A program made the translations under genes and the position numbers. Below are positions 26,894 to 36,154 of a DNA stretch of 64,000 nucleotides, piece after piece. A model generated the notes under the pieces. It worked only from the letters and a program-made list of their open reading frames with translations. It had not been told where the DNA came from and searched no databases. The number at the start of each line of letters is the position of its first letter. The stretch's first letter is position 1. Origin of the DNA: Planctopirus ephydatiae (GTDB lineage: Bacteria > Planctomycetota > Planctomycetia > Planctomycetales > Planctomycetaceae); NCBI RefSeq assembly GCF_007752345.1, contig NZ_CP036299.1:3497501-3561500 (forward strand), given 5' to 3'.

Positions 26894-28363
26894 TCACTTA
26901 CCAGATGTTTTTGGCACTGTACGGGGTTCTGCGACATCGAGGCAGAGCAGGGTGTCTTCATCCCGCAGATACAATTGACCATTGGCAAGAACTGGTGCCA
27001 CCCACGTGGGATAACTGAGATCTTCCCAACCGGTACGACTAACCTCTCGATAACCCTGACGAGAGAGTTCCCCCAGCATAAGAGTGCCACGTTCACTCCA
27101 TAAGATGTACCGATCTCTTATGCGAATCTTTGAGCCTCGCCCAAAAAATGGCCAGGGAACCTCTTCACCCGTATCGCGGCGTTTTAATCGACCTGCCTGC
27201 GAACTTCTCTCCAGAAGTTCGGCATCAATGTTCAAGCCAGATTCTTCCCACAAAAGCTCGCCCGATTCAGCATCGACCGCCTGAAGCATCGCACCGTTTT
27301 CATGCCGGCCAGAAAACCCATAGATCACACCTTGATCATAAAATGGAGTTGACCAGTGGGCCTGCAATTGATCGGGTTTCTTCCAGACCTCTTTAACACC
27401 CGTCCCGCCAGGTTGAAGTTCCAGCAGCACAGATCCGGCTTCATAAGCCGCGACCAAAAGAATTTTTCGATCCCAGACGACAGGCCGAGCCGCATTAACC
27501 GATTCATGGACTCTCGCGCGGAACCAGTAGTGAAATCGTTCCTTGCCGGTTTCTGGATCGAGCGAGACCAATCCTTGCCGCATCAGGCAAAGCAAATGCC
27601 TTTTGCCTTCGACTTCATGAATGACAGGCGAAGAGTAACTGACGACCATTTCTTCGCCCGTCCAGCGATAGGGCTTCCCCGTCGAAGTCACACAGCCATC
27701 CCAGGTCGATTTTCCCACGGCTTCCCACAGGACTCTTCCTGTGGCAAGATCAAAGGCCACGACACCCGAATTCGGTTGTCCGCCTACAAGGACAATCAAA
27801 CGCTGGCCATCAATGATCGGGCTGCAGCCAAATCCAAAGAAGTGCTCCGGCACCCGCCATTTTTTGGCACAATCCACTTCCCACTTCAACTGGCCATGTG
27901 CGAGATCGAGGCAAATCAGCCGACCCTCCGCCCCAAATGTAATCACCAGACCTTGGGCAATCAGCGGGGTGGCTCTCGGGCCGCCATTGTATCCGTAAGG
28001 ATCGACATACGACGTGGTGGTCTCATATCGCCAGAGCCTTTCCCCAGTCGTGGTTTTCAGGCAATCGACAAACTCCTGTTTTCTGATCCTGTGATGAATG
28101 ATTACTCGATCACCGACAATCGAAGGTGCCGAATAACCTTCACCAATTGTGGCTTTCCATAACACGGGAGGCCCTGAAGCAGGCCATTTCTTCGCCAGAT
28201 CTGTCTCATGGGAGATTCCGAGATGTGTCGAACCCAGAAACCATGGCCAATCTTCGGCCTGAGTCCCATGGCCCAGACCTGACAAAATCAAGCCCACCAG
28301 CAGCAGCGCGCCTGGCACTGATGCAATGGATCGTCCTGCGCGGCGTGCTGCAGACCTTGTCAT
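26894..28363 (-). CDS. Exported PQQ-binding-like beta-propeller repeat protein
   Basis: 489 residues. A signal peptide (SVPGALLLVGLILSGLGHGTQA) is followed by DWPWFLGSTHLGIS, the usual opening of planctomycete outer-membrane-assembly BamB-like / PQQ-like propellers. Repeats such as GRLICLDLAHGQLKWEVD and GVVAFDLATGRVLWEAVG are spread over residues 60-470. No cytochrome motif is present, so it may be a scaffold or a quinoprotein. The start has AGGG about 8 bases upstream. A small CBM9-like gene lies immediately upstream in the same direction (gap 47 bases), likely one operon. Confidence 0.85.
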   Translation of the reverse strand: MTRSAARRAGRSIASVPGALLLVGLILSGLGHGTQAEDWPWFLGSTHLGISHETDLAKKWPASGPPVLWKATIGEGYSAPSIVGDRVIIHHRIRKQEFVDCLKTTTGERLWRYETTTSYVDPYGYNGGPRATPLIAQGLVITFGAEGRLICLDLAHGQLKWEVDCAKKWRVPEHFFGFGCSPIIDGQRLIVLVGGQPNSGVVAFDLATGRVLWEAVGKSTWDGCVTSTGKPYRWTGEEMVVSYSSPVIHEVEGKRHLLCLMRQGLVSLDPETGKERFHYWFRARVHESVNAARPVVWDRKILLVAAYEAGSVLLELQPGGTGVKEVWKKPDQLQAHWSTPFYDQGVIYGFSGRHENGAMLQAVDAESGELLWEESGLNIDAELLERSSQAGRLKRRDTGEEVPWPFFGRGSKIRIRDRYILWSERGTLMLGELSRQGYREVSRTGWEDLSYPTWVAPVLANGQLYLRDEDTLLCLDVAEPRTVPKTSGK

Positions 28364-28410
28364 GAGAAAGCCCTATTGAGAGAAGCGTATGCCTGAGAAG
28401 CCTATGATGA

Positions 28411-29070
28411 TTATGATAAAACAATGGTCTGCCATAAGCTCGGGTCAGCATCCACTGGGAACTCCAGCCCCACTGTCAGAAACTGATCGGGAATTCCATG
28501 GTGGATCCATCGATAGTAGAAGCTGAGTCGCGGACTGCCAATCGGATCAAACCCTTCCAGCTTTCCAGCCGGTAGCCAGACTTCCAGGTCATATCCGAGG
28601 GCATCGACTCGACTACGACAGGGAATTTCATCGGGGTTAGCCAGTGCTTGCTCATCTTTTGCGCGAGCAATCGGCTGCTGAATCACCACTCCCTTTTGCG
28701 CCCCTTTTGTCGTCGTCGGAAGGCAACAGAAATGGTGGCAGAACCGGGAAGCACGATGAATGTTTTGAGTGTTTCGCGTATCGATCCAGATCTGCAGGCC
28801 ATCGGTCGAACTCGCCTGTAATGGGTTCGAGACCGGTCGATCAGGGAGATTCCCAGCCAGGCAGCGCACACCCAACCCCTCCGCATTCCAACCGAGATAA
28901 ACTTCGAGTGAGTTTCCTGCTGTCCCAGTGCCCAGCTCAACTCTCTGCAATCGATGCTGGGAATCGATGGGAACCCAGTTCGCAGAATCTTTCTTCCACG
29001 GATCAAGCCTGGGGACTGGCCATTCAAATCGAAATGCAAATAACGCAGGAATCACTTGGCGAATTTCCAT
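28411..29070 (-). CDS. CBM9-like / DOMON-type carbohydrate-binding domain protein
   Basis: 219 residues, one domain. VYLGWNAEGLGVRC, the central DGLQIWIDTRNTQNIHRASRFCHHF and the distal YDLEVWLPAGKLEGF follow the CBM9-like pattern (a beta-sandwich family near DOMON and glycoside-hydrolase accessory domains). No signal peptide is evident, which is odd for a glycan-binding domain. It probably works with the PQQ-like protein just downstream. The ligand is unknown. Confidence 0.7.
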   Translation of the reverse strand: MEIRQVIPALFAFRFEWPVPRLDPWKKDSANWVPIDSQHRLQRVELGTGTAGNSLEVYLGWNAEGLGVRCLAGNLPDRPVSNPLQASSTDGLQIWIDTRNTQNIHRASRFCHHFCCLPTTTKGAQKGVVIQQPIARAKDEQALANPDEIPCRSRVDALGYDLEVWLPAGKLEGFDPIGSPRLSFYYRWIHHGIPDQFLTVGLEFPVDADPSLWQTIVLS

Positions 29071-29158
29071 GTGAAGAAACTGAAATGCATCATCTCTTCA
29101 TGAATCATGGAACTCCCGGCCAGTTTTCGCAAATCCATCTGCAATCAATTGGATCAAC

Positions 29159-30181
29159 TCACGGGATGGGAGCTTTCAGCGGCAGGTCTTCCTGGGGAAT
29201 GACGATGGGTGGAGGAACCAGAGGCAAGCCACCCACTTCGGTCACAGGAACGATTGCCTCGACATCCGCTGGATCGACTGGCGGAGGAGGTGGTGGCAAT
29301 CCGATCACAGATAGGCCCGAGTTGGAAATCAGTGCGTTTGGATCGGTCGGCAGAACAGTGGGTGGTCCGCCCGTCAGTTGCAAATACCACTGGGCCAACT
29401 CGCTGTCAGATTCTTTCAATTTCTCAATTGAGTTTCCGACCCAGAATCGCTCTCGTCCGGCGGTATTTGTTCGGGGTTGCCAACTGACTGCAATCGTGCC
29501 ATCGACATCATCCCGAATGTCAATGCGCCCGCCATGAATATCGGCCTGGATTTGCCGTGGCTGAGATTCACTTGAAGGCCACGCTGCACTCGACTGGGGA
29601 ACAACCACTGGCAACCTGGCAATTTCACGGATGCGGATCGGTTCTGGCTGTGCCACCCGTTCCGCTTCGGGTTGAGCAGGTATTTCCTGGATAAGTCCAT
29701 CCGGATGGTCTTCGACAGGCAATCCCTCCTGTTCCCGTTTTTGCCTCTCACGGGCTAAGCCACGCTGCCGGGCGCGGTTAGCCACTTCACCTTTAAGAAA
29801 CTCCACAAAAATTTCATACCCCTCGGGCTGATTCGATTTCAGATCGGGCAGACTCCTCGCCCTCCAGATACGGGAAGATGTTCCTTCCGGAGTATTGACC
29901 GAGAGTGAGATATGAATTTCACCGCTGGGATCGCGACTGACTTTGATCACCCGCAAAGGGGCAGGGGTACCGCCTGCAACATCCGCATTCGTCGCTGGAG
30001 AACCAGGCTCCACCTCAGAGGGTGCATGCTCAGTCGGCATTGGTGACGCATGGCCATCCACCGGTACGGCGATCCTGGGATTCGCGATGGGATCCTGATC
30101 CGCCGCAGAGCCTTCAGACATCATCACCAGAGAAGATGATGACAAGAAACAGATCGCTAAGAGATGACGATAATCGGCCAT
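29159..30181 (-). CDS. Exported proline-rich protein of unknown function
   Basis: 340 residues. The ATG at 30181 starts a signal peptide (DYRHLLAICFLSSSSLVMMSEGSAAD) and has GGGG about 7 bases upstream; the frame is open further up without support. Residues 25-80 are Pro/Ala-rich. A middle domain (about 75-260, with IKVSRDPSGEIHISLSVNTPEGTSSRIWRARSL) is followed by a domain with DGTIAVSWQPRTNTAGRERFWVGN. The tail has a run of six prolines (LPPPPPPVDP) and a final PLVPPP. I recognise no family. Likely periplasmic or cell-surface. Confidence 0.65.
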   Translation of the reverse strand: MADYRHLLAICFLSSSSLVMMSEGSAADQDPIANPRIAVPVDGHASPMPTEHAPSEVEPGSPATNADVAGGTPAPLRVIKVSRDPSGEIHISLSVNTPEGTSSRIWRARSLPDLKSNQPEGYEIFVEFLKGEVANRARQRGLARERQKREQEGLPVEDHPDGLIQEIPAQPEAERVAQPEPIRIREIARLPVVVPQSSAAWPSSESQPRQIQADIHGGRIDIRDDVDGTIAVSWQPRTNTAGRERFWVGNSIEKLKESDSELAQWYLQLTGGPPTVLPTDPNALISNSGLSVIGLPPPPPPVDPADVEAIVPVTEVGGLPLVPPPIVIPQEDLPLKAPIP

Positions 30182-30297
30182 GATTTGACCCCATCCGTGG
30201 GAAATGTGCCGATATGGTACATCTGGCAATCCCCATCGAACAGAGCAGATTTTCGGAACGGCAATTTTTGCCAGACATTCATCTTGAACGGACAAAA

Positions 30298-31731
30298 CTA
30301 TTTTCTGGCAGCACTACGTTTAGCTTCTGCCTCTTTCCAGAGTGGGCCGTAAACTTCCTTATCGAAGGGCGGACAACCCGTGGCGTACTGTCCCCAGGGG
30401 TGATCCTTGGTACGCATCAGATTTGTGCAATAAGAAAAGGTTCGACAGACGGTCTTCCGATTTAAAGCCCCGTTCTTCGCCAGATGCATCGCAAAATCAG
30501 GTTGAGAGAGTGAACCGCGCCCCAGCCCCACAAACTGACAAGCGCCTTGCTTCACATTGGCAGCCCCAATTTCAAAAGCGTAATCCTGCAGCCAACTGTA
30601 CCCACTTCCCACCACCGGAACTGCACCGGCGGCCTTCTGCACCTCTTTTGTCACTTCAAAGTGCCGCAACACTCCCAGCAGCGGATGTTCGGGGGCGTGA
30701 TAACCATCGACTGGTGGCTGTTCAGCAGGTCGCACATAATGCGGGCAGGCATACGGGTTCCCGACTGAGACATTGATCAGCGAAATGCCTGCATCCACCA
30801 ACCTCCGTACCACTTCCAGTGGCTCTGTCAGGTCCATCTGCAGGGGATCGGTGGCACTGGCACCAAAACTGGTTTCAATGGGGAAAGTGACTGAAATCGG
30901 CTGCCCGATAAACTCCTCACCTTGTCCTTTGAAGGGGATGCCATCGAAGACATTCATGCGCGTTGCCAGAACCAGGTTCGGGACTTCCGCACGAATGGCT
31001 TTGATCACATCGAGAACCAGCCGCATTCGATTTTTGAGACAACCGCCATAATTTCCCGGCCGAATTCTGGCTGCCAGAAGCTCGGATAGCAGATACCGGT
31101 GGCATTGCTTGATGTCGATAAAATCGCAACCGATCTGATAAGCCCGGCGGGCCGCCAGAACATACAGCTCGCCAATCTGTTCTAACTCAGCATCCGTCAG
31201 TACGGGCTTGTCGGCAGCAACGAGTTGCCCTGTTTGCTTATCGATGGTCACCAGATCCAGAATCGGGTCGCGCATGGCCAGCAGTGGTGTGCGGTAGCTG
31301 TAGCGTCCGGAATGCGTCAATTGCAGACCGAGCAGCAGATCATCCGTCGAGAAGCCCGCCTCTCGATGAGCCAGCCGACAATCGTTGAGCATCTTTTCTA
31401 GCAGGGGCATCGTTTCTTCAGAAATCAGCAGTTGCCGCGGATTCATCCGCCCGCGTTCTTCAATCGCCGTCGCCTCACCCCAGATGAGTTTTGCACCACC
31501 AGCTCCAAAGCGAACGTAGCGTCTGAATGTCAGCTCATCGGGAAAACCGGCCGGTGTTCCATCACAACCTTCCATCGGCTGAATGCACAATCGGTTACCG
31601 ACCTCGCGACCGCCAACTGGCATCGATTGAAACAGTGGCGATAAATCTTTGCTGGCTTCAAGGCAATGACCCAACCGGGCGGCATCGGCAATCACATCGT
31701 CTGAAGATTTGTATTTGAAGTAGCGAGCCAA
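30298..31731 (-). CDS. NADH:flavin oxidoreductase, Old Yellow Enzyme family
   Basis: 477 residues. The TIM-barrel FMN protein motifs are present: NRLCIQPMEGCDG, GGAKLIWGEATAIEERGR, LQLTHSGRYS, DFIDIKQCHRYLLSELL, and GSGYSWLQDYA with GLGRGSLSQPDFA near the phosphate site. The start is TTG at 31731 with GAGGTG a few bases upstream, a clear non-ATG start. The family reduces enoates, nitro compounds or dienoyl-CoA; no 4Fe-4S Cys cluster of the long dienoyl-CoA type is visible. It ends about 120 bases before the proline-rich gene in the same direction. Confidence 0.88.
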   Translation of the reverse strand: MARYFKYKSSDDVIADAARLGHCLEASKDLSPLFQSMPVGGREVGNRLCIQPMEGCDGTPAGFPDELTFRRYVRFGAGGAKLIWGEATAIEERGRMNPRQLLISEETMPLLEKMLNDCRLAHREAGFSTDDLLLGLQLTHSGRYSYRTPLLAMRDPILDLVTIDKQTGQLVAADKPVLTDAELEQIGELYVLAARRAYQIGCDFIDIKQCHRYLLSELLAARIRPGNYGGCLKNRMRLVLDVIKAIRAEVPNLVLATRMNVFDGIPFKGQGEEFIGQPISVTFPIETSFGASATDPLQMDLTEPLEVVRRLVDAGISLINVSVGNPYACPHYVRPAEQPPVDGYHAPEHPLLGVLRHFEVTKEVQKAAGAVPVVGSGYSWLQDYAFEIGAANVKQGACQFVGLGRGSLSQPDFAMHLAKNGALNRKTVCRTFSYCTNLMRTKDHPWGQYATGCPPFDKEVYGPLWKEAEAKRSAARK

Positions 31732-31820
31732 GTTTCACCTCAAAAGCTGTCGATCTGTATCACTCAGGTAAACGAAATGTCTGCTGTAATCTCAGGATGA
31801 AGCGACATTCCTTGCAGGAT

Positions 31821-32348
31821 TCATAATTTCTTGGGACGGAAAGCCACGAGTCGTTCGGGACGAGTATCGAAGGCTGGGCCGCCAATCAGTTCAATGCAAT
31901 AAGGAACGGCTGCGAAAACTCCATCGAGACATTCACGAATGGCGCGGGGTTGTCCGGGGAGATTGATCATCAATGAGCGACCGCGAATCCCGGCCGTCTG
32001 TCGCGAAAGGATGGCTGTGGGAACTTTCTCCAGCGAAACCTTTCGCATTAACTCTCCAAAACCAGGGAGAAGCTTCGTGCAGACAGTGGCAGTCGCTTCG
32101 GGAGTAACATCCCGCAGGGCAGGCCCGGTTCCTCCAGTCGTCACTATCAAGCTGCAGTTCGATTGATCCGCAAGTTCAATCAGCGTCGCTTCAATCAGAG
32201 GCTGCTCATCAGCAATCAGGCGGTAATCGACCTCATACTCACACGCAAGAACATCATCGAGGTATTCTCTGATGGCGGGGCCGCCTCGATCTTCGTAAAC
32301 GCCCTGACTGGCACGATCAGAGATTGTCACGATCCCGACTCGCAGCAT
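31821..32348 (-). CDS. mogA: Molybdopterin adenylyltransferase (MogA/MoaB family)
   Basis: 175 residues. The diagnostic motifs are VTISDRASQGVYEDRGGPAI, the nucleotide-binding VTTGGTGPALRDVTPEAT and the final LMINLPGQPRAIRE. It adenylylates molybdopterin before molybdenum insertion. Length equals the family norm. The gene stands alone with about 90 bases to the Old Yellow Enzyme gene start; the other moa/moe genes are not in this window. Confidence 0.92.
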   Translation of the reverse strand: MLRVGIVTISDRASQGVYEDRGGPAIREYLDDVLACEYEVDYRLIADEQPLIEATLIELADQSNCSLIVTTGGTGPALRDVTPEATATVCTKLLPGFGELMRKVSLEKVPTAILSRQTAGIRGRSLMINLPGQPRAIRECLDGVFAAVPYCIELIGGPAFDTRPERLVAFRPKKL

Positions 32349-32493
32349 CTCACTTCCTCAGATGAACACAACTTCCTGTAAACTCTTGCGACGGCAGAAG
32401 TATCGAGGAACGCAGATGATATCAGGGTTCCTCTTGATAGGGAGTGCTCGGACTGACTTTTATCGTGGATGTACCTCAGAGGGGTGATACTGG

Positions 32494-33273
32494 TTATTCA
32501 TCTGCACCCAGATACGAGCGATCCATCCCCAGCAGAATCCGCAGTGAAGTGGCGGCCACACCCAGCGCGATTCCAATCACAATCGCTCTCTGCCCGGAAG
32601 TATTGATGACACTCATGATCACAAAATCGGTCAACGCAGCGAAAGAATAGGCATCGCCAACAGGTGCTGACAAGATTGTGCCGGCATAAGATCGCCCCAG
32701 CAGCACCACGAGGGCCGTTACCAGCAGCAGAGCCGCTTCAGTACTCTTTGCGCGAAAGGCACGAAAGGCCGCCGAAGCCACAAAAAACGACAACAATGCG
32801 AACATCGTGCTTGTCGATGGTTTGATGATGTACTCATACAGCCACCAGATGACTCCGGGCTGATCTTCAAAACTTCCAGCCCACGCATATTCCGGAAACT
32901 GAGGCGTCAGCGGCACACCCAGTTTCAATAGACCCGCGACGAGGGTGACTAGAAAACCAGCCAGAGTGAGAGCGGAATATCCCCAGCCAGGCTTCTGGTT
33001 GTAGATCAGGTTTGAATGATGCATGAAGAGATTGGCCCCACCCAGCAGCATGGCAATGGCTGCCAGGATCAGGAACCACGACTCCACAACGGCGCTCATC
33101 CACTCCAGCCTGGGTGAGAAAAATGAAACCACCATGATGAGTCCGGTCAACATGGCAATCAGCATTGGTATTTGCCGTTTGAACATCAGTCGCTTGATCT
33201 TCCCGAAATATGACTCATCGAAGGAACTACAAATAAAGGATCCAGAGGAAGCGGGTTGAAAGCTTTCATTCAT
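32494..33273 (-). CDS. Polytopic membrane protein, third gene of the DUF6754-like cluster
   Basis: 259 residues with about six hydrophobic segments (for example PMLIAMLTGLIMVVSFF, WFLILAAIAMLLGGANLFM, ALTLAGFLVTLVAGLL, LLVTALVVLLGRSYAG). The last span is AIVIGIALGVAATSLRILLG, followed by MDRSYLG at the cytosolic end. I do not recognise a transporter motif. It follows the DUF6754-like gene in the same direction with a 44-base gap, so it is probably part of the same unit. Function unknown. Confidence 0.75.
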   Translation of the reverse strand: MNESFQPASSGSFICSSFDESYFGKIKRLMFKRQIPMLIAMLTGLIMVVSFFSPRLEWMSAVVESWFLILAAIAMLLGGANLFMHHSNLIYNQKPGWGYSALTLAGFLVTLVAGLLKLGVPLTPQFPEYAWAGSFEDQPGVIWWLYEYIIKPSTSTMFALLSFFVASAAFRAFRAKSTEAALLLVTALVVLLGRSYAGTILSAPVGDAYSFAALTDFVIMSVINTSGQRAIVIGIALGVAATSLRILLGMDRSYLGADE

Positions 33274-33317
33274 CGGACGCTTTTCGAGCGAAAATCATCG
33301 AAAATTGCCGTCGCAAG

Positions 33318-34442
33318 TTAATCTCTCCCCAGAATCTGATGATACAGAACGTCATAGGCTATTTGGGGGTAGGGCCCTAATCCTTCAAACTGCACCAGAG
33401 TGATGAGCAGGCATCCTGCCAATAGCAAGGTCACTGCCAGTGCTTTTCCCAGATCCTGTCCCTGCAGACTCCCAAGTTGCTGTGGCTCACCAGAAAGATA
33501 GGCGGAAGCGGCAAACAATTCCTCTCCCAGAAGTGTGTAATCACACGATGCCACAAAAAACGGAAGTTGCGACGATTCAGCAGTCCCGGCAATTTGAATC
33601 GCACCGACAGAATTTCCATTTTCCGCTAGCAGTAGTGATTCCGCAAAAAACTGGCCCATATAAAAGCAAGCTGCTGGCTTTTCCCGCTGTGTCCAGCCGC
33701 AAACTTCAGCCACATAAGCAAACTGTTCATCGGTGATGTATCGAACCGAGTCATCGTTGTAGACATCGGGCTTGCCGGCTTCGATGCATGCCGCCTGAAC
33801 CACTTCACGAGCAGCCGTCATCACCAGTGACCTGGCCGTTGGAACATGCACATTGTTCTCATACGCTGCCGACTCTTTCGCGACTGACGATAGGACACTC
33901 AGACCGGCCACGGTCTGCAATTCATTCAAATCCATGATTCCAGGGACGAACAACACAGGACGCCCCATTTCGGTCGCCCGCCCCACGGCTTCTTCAATTG
34001 CCTTCAAACCAGCAATCGGTCGGACATAAACCTTGGCACCCATTCTGGCGCGGAAGGTACAGATCAACACGCTGAAACAGACCGCCAGCACCAGAATCAG
34101 TGACCAGAACCTTTTCTCAGAGAATAGCTTCGAGGCCGTATCTTCAAGGAGATTATCTGCGGCCTCATTGGCAGGCGGCGTGGCCATCTCTGCTGAAGGA
34201 GTGACCACATCAGAAGAGGACTCGAACTGAACATCAGACTGAGTCGTGGAGGGGACTCCTGGAGTTTCCTGCAGGGCGATCGTTTCGGACGCTTGCGATA
34301 TCGCAGTCAAAGGAAGCGAGCAAATGGCCAAGACCCACATCATGGCCAAAGAACAATTCAACCATCGCCAAACGGAACGCAAAGCGTTACCGGTTGAGGA
34401 GTGCGCTCTGCCTGACAACCATTCAAGATGTGACGATCCCAT
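33318..34442 (-). CDS. DUF6754-like membrane protein
   Basis: 374 residues with an N-terminal hydrophobic segment (SLAMMWVLAICSLPLTAISQA), a linker, a span near 113-132 (FWSLILVLAVCFSVLICTF), a soluble domain of about 200 residues and a C-terminal span (ALAVTLLLAGCLLITLVQF). The soluble domain opens with EEAVGRATEMGRPVLFVPGIMDL and includes TARSLVMTAAREVVQAAC and GQFFAESLLLAENGNSVGAIQIAGTAESSQLPFFVASCDYTLLGEE. This agrees with DUF6754 as I recall it; the family name needs checking. Only three bases separate it from the upstream gene. Role unknown. Confidence 0.75.
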   Translation of the reverse strand: MGSSHLEWLSGRAHSSTGNALRSVWRWLNCSLAMMWVLAICSLPLTAISQASETIALQETPGVPSTTQSDVQFESSSDVVTPSAEMATPPANEAADNLLEDTASKLFSEKRFWSLILVLAVCFSVLICTFRARMGAKVYVRPIAGLKAIEEAVGRATEMGRPVLFVPGIMDLNELQTVAGLSVLSSVAKESAAYENNVHVPTARSLVMTAAREVVQAACIEAGKPDVYNDDSVRYITDEQFAYVAEVCGWTQREKPAACFYMGQFFAESLLLAENGNSVGAIQIAGTAESSQLPFFVASCDYTLLGEELFAASAYLSGEPQQLGSLQGQDLGKALAVTLLLAGCLLITLVQFEGLGPYPQIAYDVLYHQILGRD

Positions 34443-34445
34443 CGG

Positions 34446-35582
34446 TCAGGTCTCCAGCAATTCAACGTTTGCGCGGGGTACTGTCACATGACGACCATCG
34501 GCCAGAGCCACAATCAACACCCGTGCTTTCGCACCCGAATCAAGCAGCAGCGGTTCATGCGGCAATTTCAAGACCTTGCCAATCACGCCGAACCATGGAT
34601 CACGAATAATGCGTACGGCTGCACCATCGGTCAAAAATACCGGTTCTTGTGATCGACCGGTTTCTACCGAGATTGCCAAATTGTTCTGTTCGACTTCCGG
34701 GATCACGACTTCAGGCCGCATCACACCGGCACGAATTTGAGTGGCCCCATTGCAGGAGGCGTAGCAACCAACTTTTGATTTGAAGAGTTCAAAAGTTCGT
34801 CTGGCCATCGGGATCTCACCAAATCCTTCGGTGATGACCAGAGTCGTACCAAGTTTTTCAGTACCGGTAATCGCGACCCCCAGATCATAACCCAGAATCT
34901 CACGCAAGTCGGAATCATCAATCCCTCCCGAAACCAGAGCTGAGATTCCCAGATGAGCCGCTTTACGAACAGCCCCTTCCGTCATGCGACCGCCGCCAAC
35001 GACAATCTTCCCACGGTGGCTGCTGTTCAATCGATCTTCTGTCAAAGTCTCCTCGGGTGATTGGCCAGCGAGTACAATTTCGCCATAGGCTTCGGAACCA
35101 ATTCCAAATATCCCCTGGACGACAGCGGCCCGACTGGCGACCACCACACCTTCTTGAGGAACAACTTCAGTCACAACTCCACTCAAATAAGCAGCCACCT
35201 CGATGACTTGTGGTTCACTGCGAATGAGGACCTGCCCGGTAATGGGAGAAATCGATTCGACCACACCGCCACAGGGGGCACAGACACTGCGAGGCGACCA
35301 GCCGAAAAGCCCACCGGTCCATGCCAATTCCTCATCCATCGAAATCGGGTCGCCCAATTTCTTGAGAAGGAATTTGGGGACATCGCTGGGAGAAACCTGC
35401 AGCAGGCGGGCGATATTGACTGGGTACGGCTCACCGGGGAGCTGAGCCCGAGCCACTCCCTGCCGAGCACTGACAACATCTCCCACAGAAGCCAGTACTT
35501 CGCCAGGAATCGGCAGTAATCGCTTCGAATGCCAGACGGTCTGGCGGCTGATTGTCAGTCCTGGGACGTAGGCTTTCGCCAT
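34446..35582 (-). CDS. Hybrid-barrel plus KOW-like protein of unknown function, first gene of the DUF6754-like cluster
   Basis: 378 residues from ATG 35582; the upstream open frame is untranslated-looking. The N-terminal half resembles the barrel-sandwich (biotinyl/lipoyl-like) fold seen in RnfC-type proteins: KRLLPIPGEVLASVGDVVSARQGVA and APCGGVVESISPITGQVLI with AYLSGVVTEVVPQEGVVV. The middle has KIVVGGGRMTEGAVRKAAHLGISALVSGGIDD. The last 70 residues (GAAVRIIRDPWFGVIGKV, then ADGRHVTVPRANVELL) look like a KOW/SH3-like barrel. No membrane span. It may be the cytosolic part of a complex with the two membrane proteins downstream. Confidence 0.7.
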   Translation of the reverse strand: MAKAYVPGLTISRQTVWHSKRLLPIPGEVLASVGDVVSARQGVARAQLPGEPYPVNIARLLQVSPSDVPKFLLKKLGDPISMDEELAWTGGLFGWSPRSVCAPCGGVVESISPITGQVLIRSEPQVIEVAAYLSGVVTEVVPQEGVVVASRAAVVQGIFGIGSEAYGEIVLAGQSPEETLTEDRLNSSHRGKIVVGGGRMTEGAVRKAAHLGISALVSGGIDDSDLREILGYDLGVAITGTEKLGTTLVITEGFGEIPMARRTFELFKSKVGCYASCNGATQIRAGVMRPEVVIPEVEQNNLAISVETGRSQEPVFLTDGAAVRIIRDPWFGVIGKVLKLPHEPLLLDSGAKARVLIVALADGRHVTVPRANVELLET

Positions 35583-35839
35583 GCTGAACTTTCTGTTGGA
35601 AACTTCGCATTGTTCTACAGAACTTGCCACAAGCTCACAAATCAAAAATTGCCTCTGTGACCTAAGTGAGATTCGGCAACGGTCTCTCCTCTTGATCGTT
35701 AATACCGATCCCTTGAATTTTCGGGGCATTGAGCCGCTGGTTTCGTTAAGCTCTCATCTGTTGATAACAGAGATCGAGTGTCGATTTCCAAAATCGATTC
35801 CGGCCCGGTAGCACCGTCGACATGGTCTGATGATCTGAA

Positions 35840-36112
35840 ATGAATTCTCAAGTTGATCCCCTCCAGACACAGCCCCAGATGAACGAAGTGGTCATTCGCA
35901 CTCGCGAGAATGGCCCGTTGGTCATTACAGGCCCAGTGACAATCATTGATCACCAGTACTCGCGATTTGACCTGCCCCCGGGAGAGAACATCGCTCTGTG
36001 TCGCTGTGGGGCCAGCCAGAACAAGCCTTTCTGCGACGGGGCACATCGACGGTGCGGCTTCGTCGCCACAGAACTTGCCACTGACCGTAACTCACCAGAT
36101 GCTTCGCCTTGA
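35840..36112 (+). CDS. CDGSH iron-sulfur domain protein
   Basis: 90 residues. The motif CRCGASQNKPFCDGAH fits CxCx2Sx3PxCDGxH exactly, the three-Cys one-His ligand set for a redox-active 2Fe-2S cluster. Proteins of this group handle electron or cluster transfer. No membrane anchor is present, unlike mitoNEET. It lies directly upstream of the large exported hydrolase (gap 42 bases), though the two seem functionally unrelated. Confidence 0.92.
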   Translation: MNSQVDPLQTQPQMNEVVIRTRENGPLVITGPVTIIDHQYSRFDLPPGENIALCRCGASQNKPFCDGAHRRCGFVATELATDRNSPDASP

Positions 36113-36154
36113 AATTTCTGACCTGCTCCCATTCAATCAAACCAGACAACTTGA

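Noticed and set aside
27356-28162. A 268-codon frame on the plus strand
   Set aside because: Antisense of the PQQ-like propeller gene, whose protein motifs are unmistakable.
29270-29310. GGA/GGT-rich stretch that looks like a simple repeat
   Set aside because: It encodes the polyproline tail of the exported protein on the minus strand.
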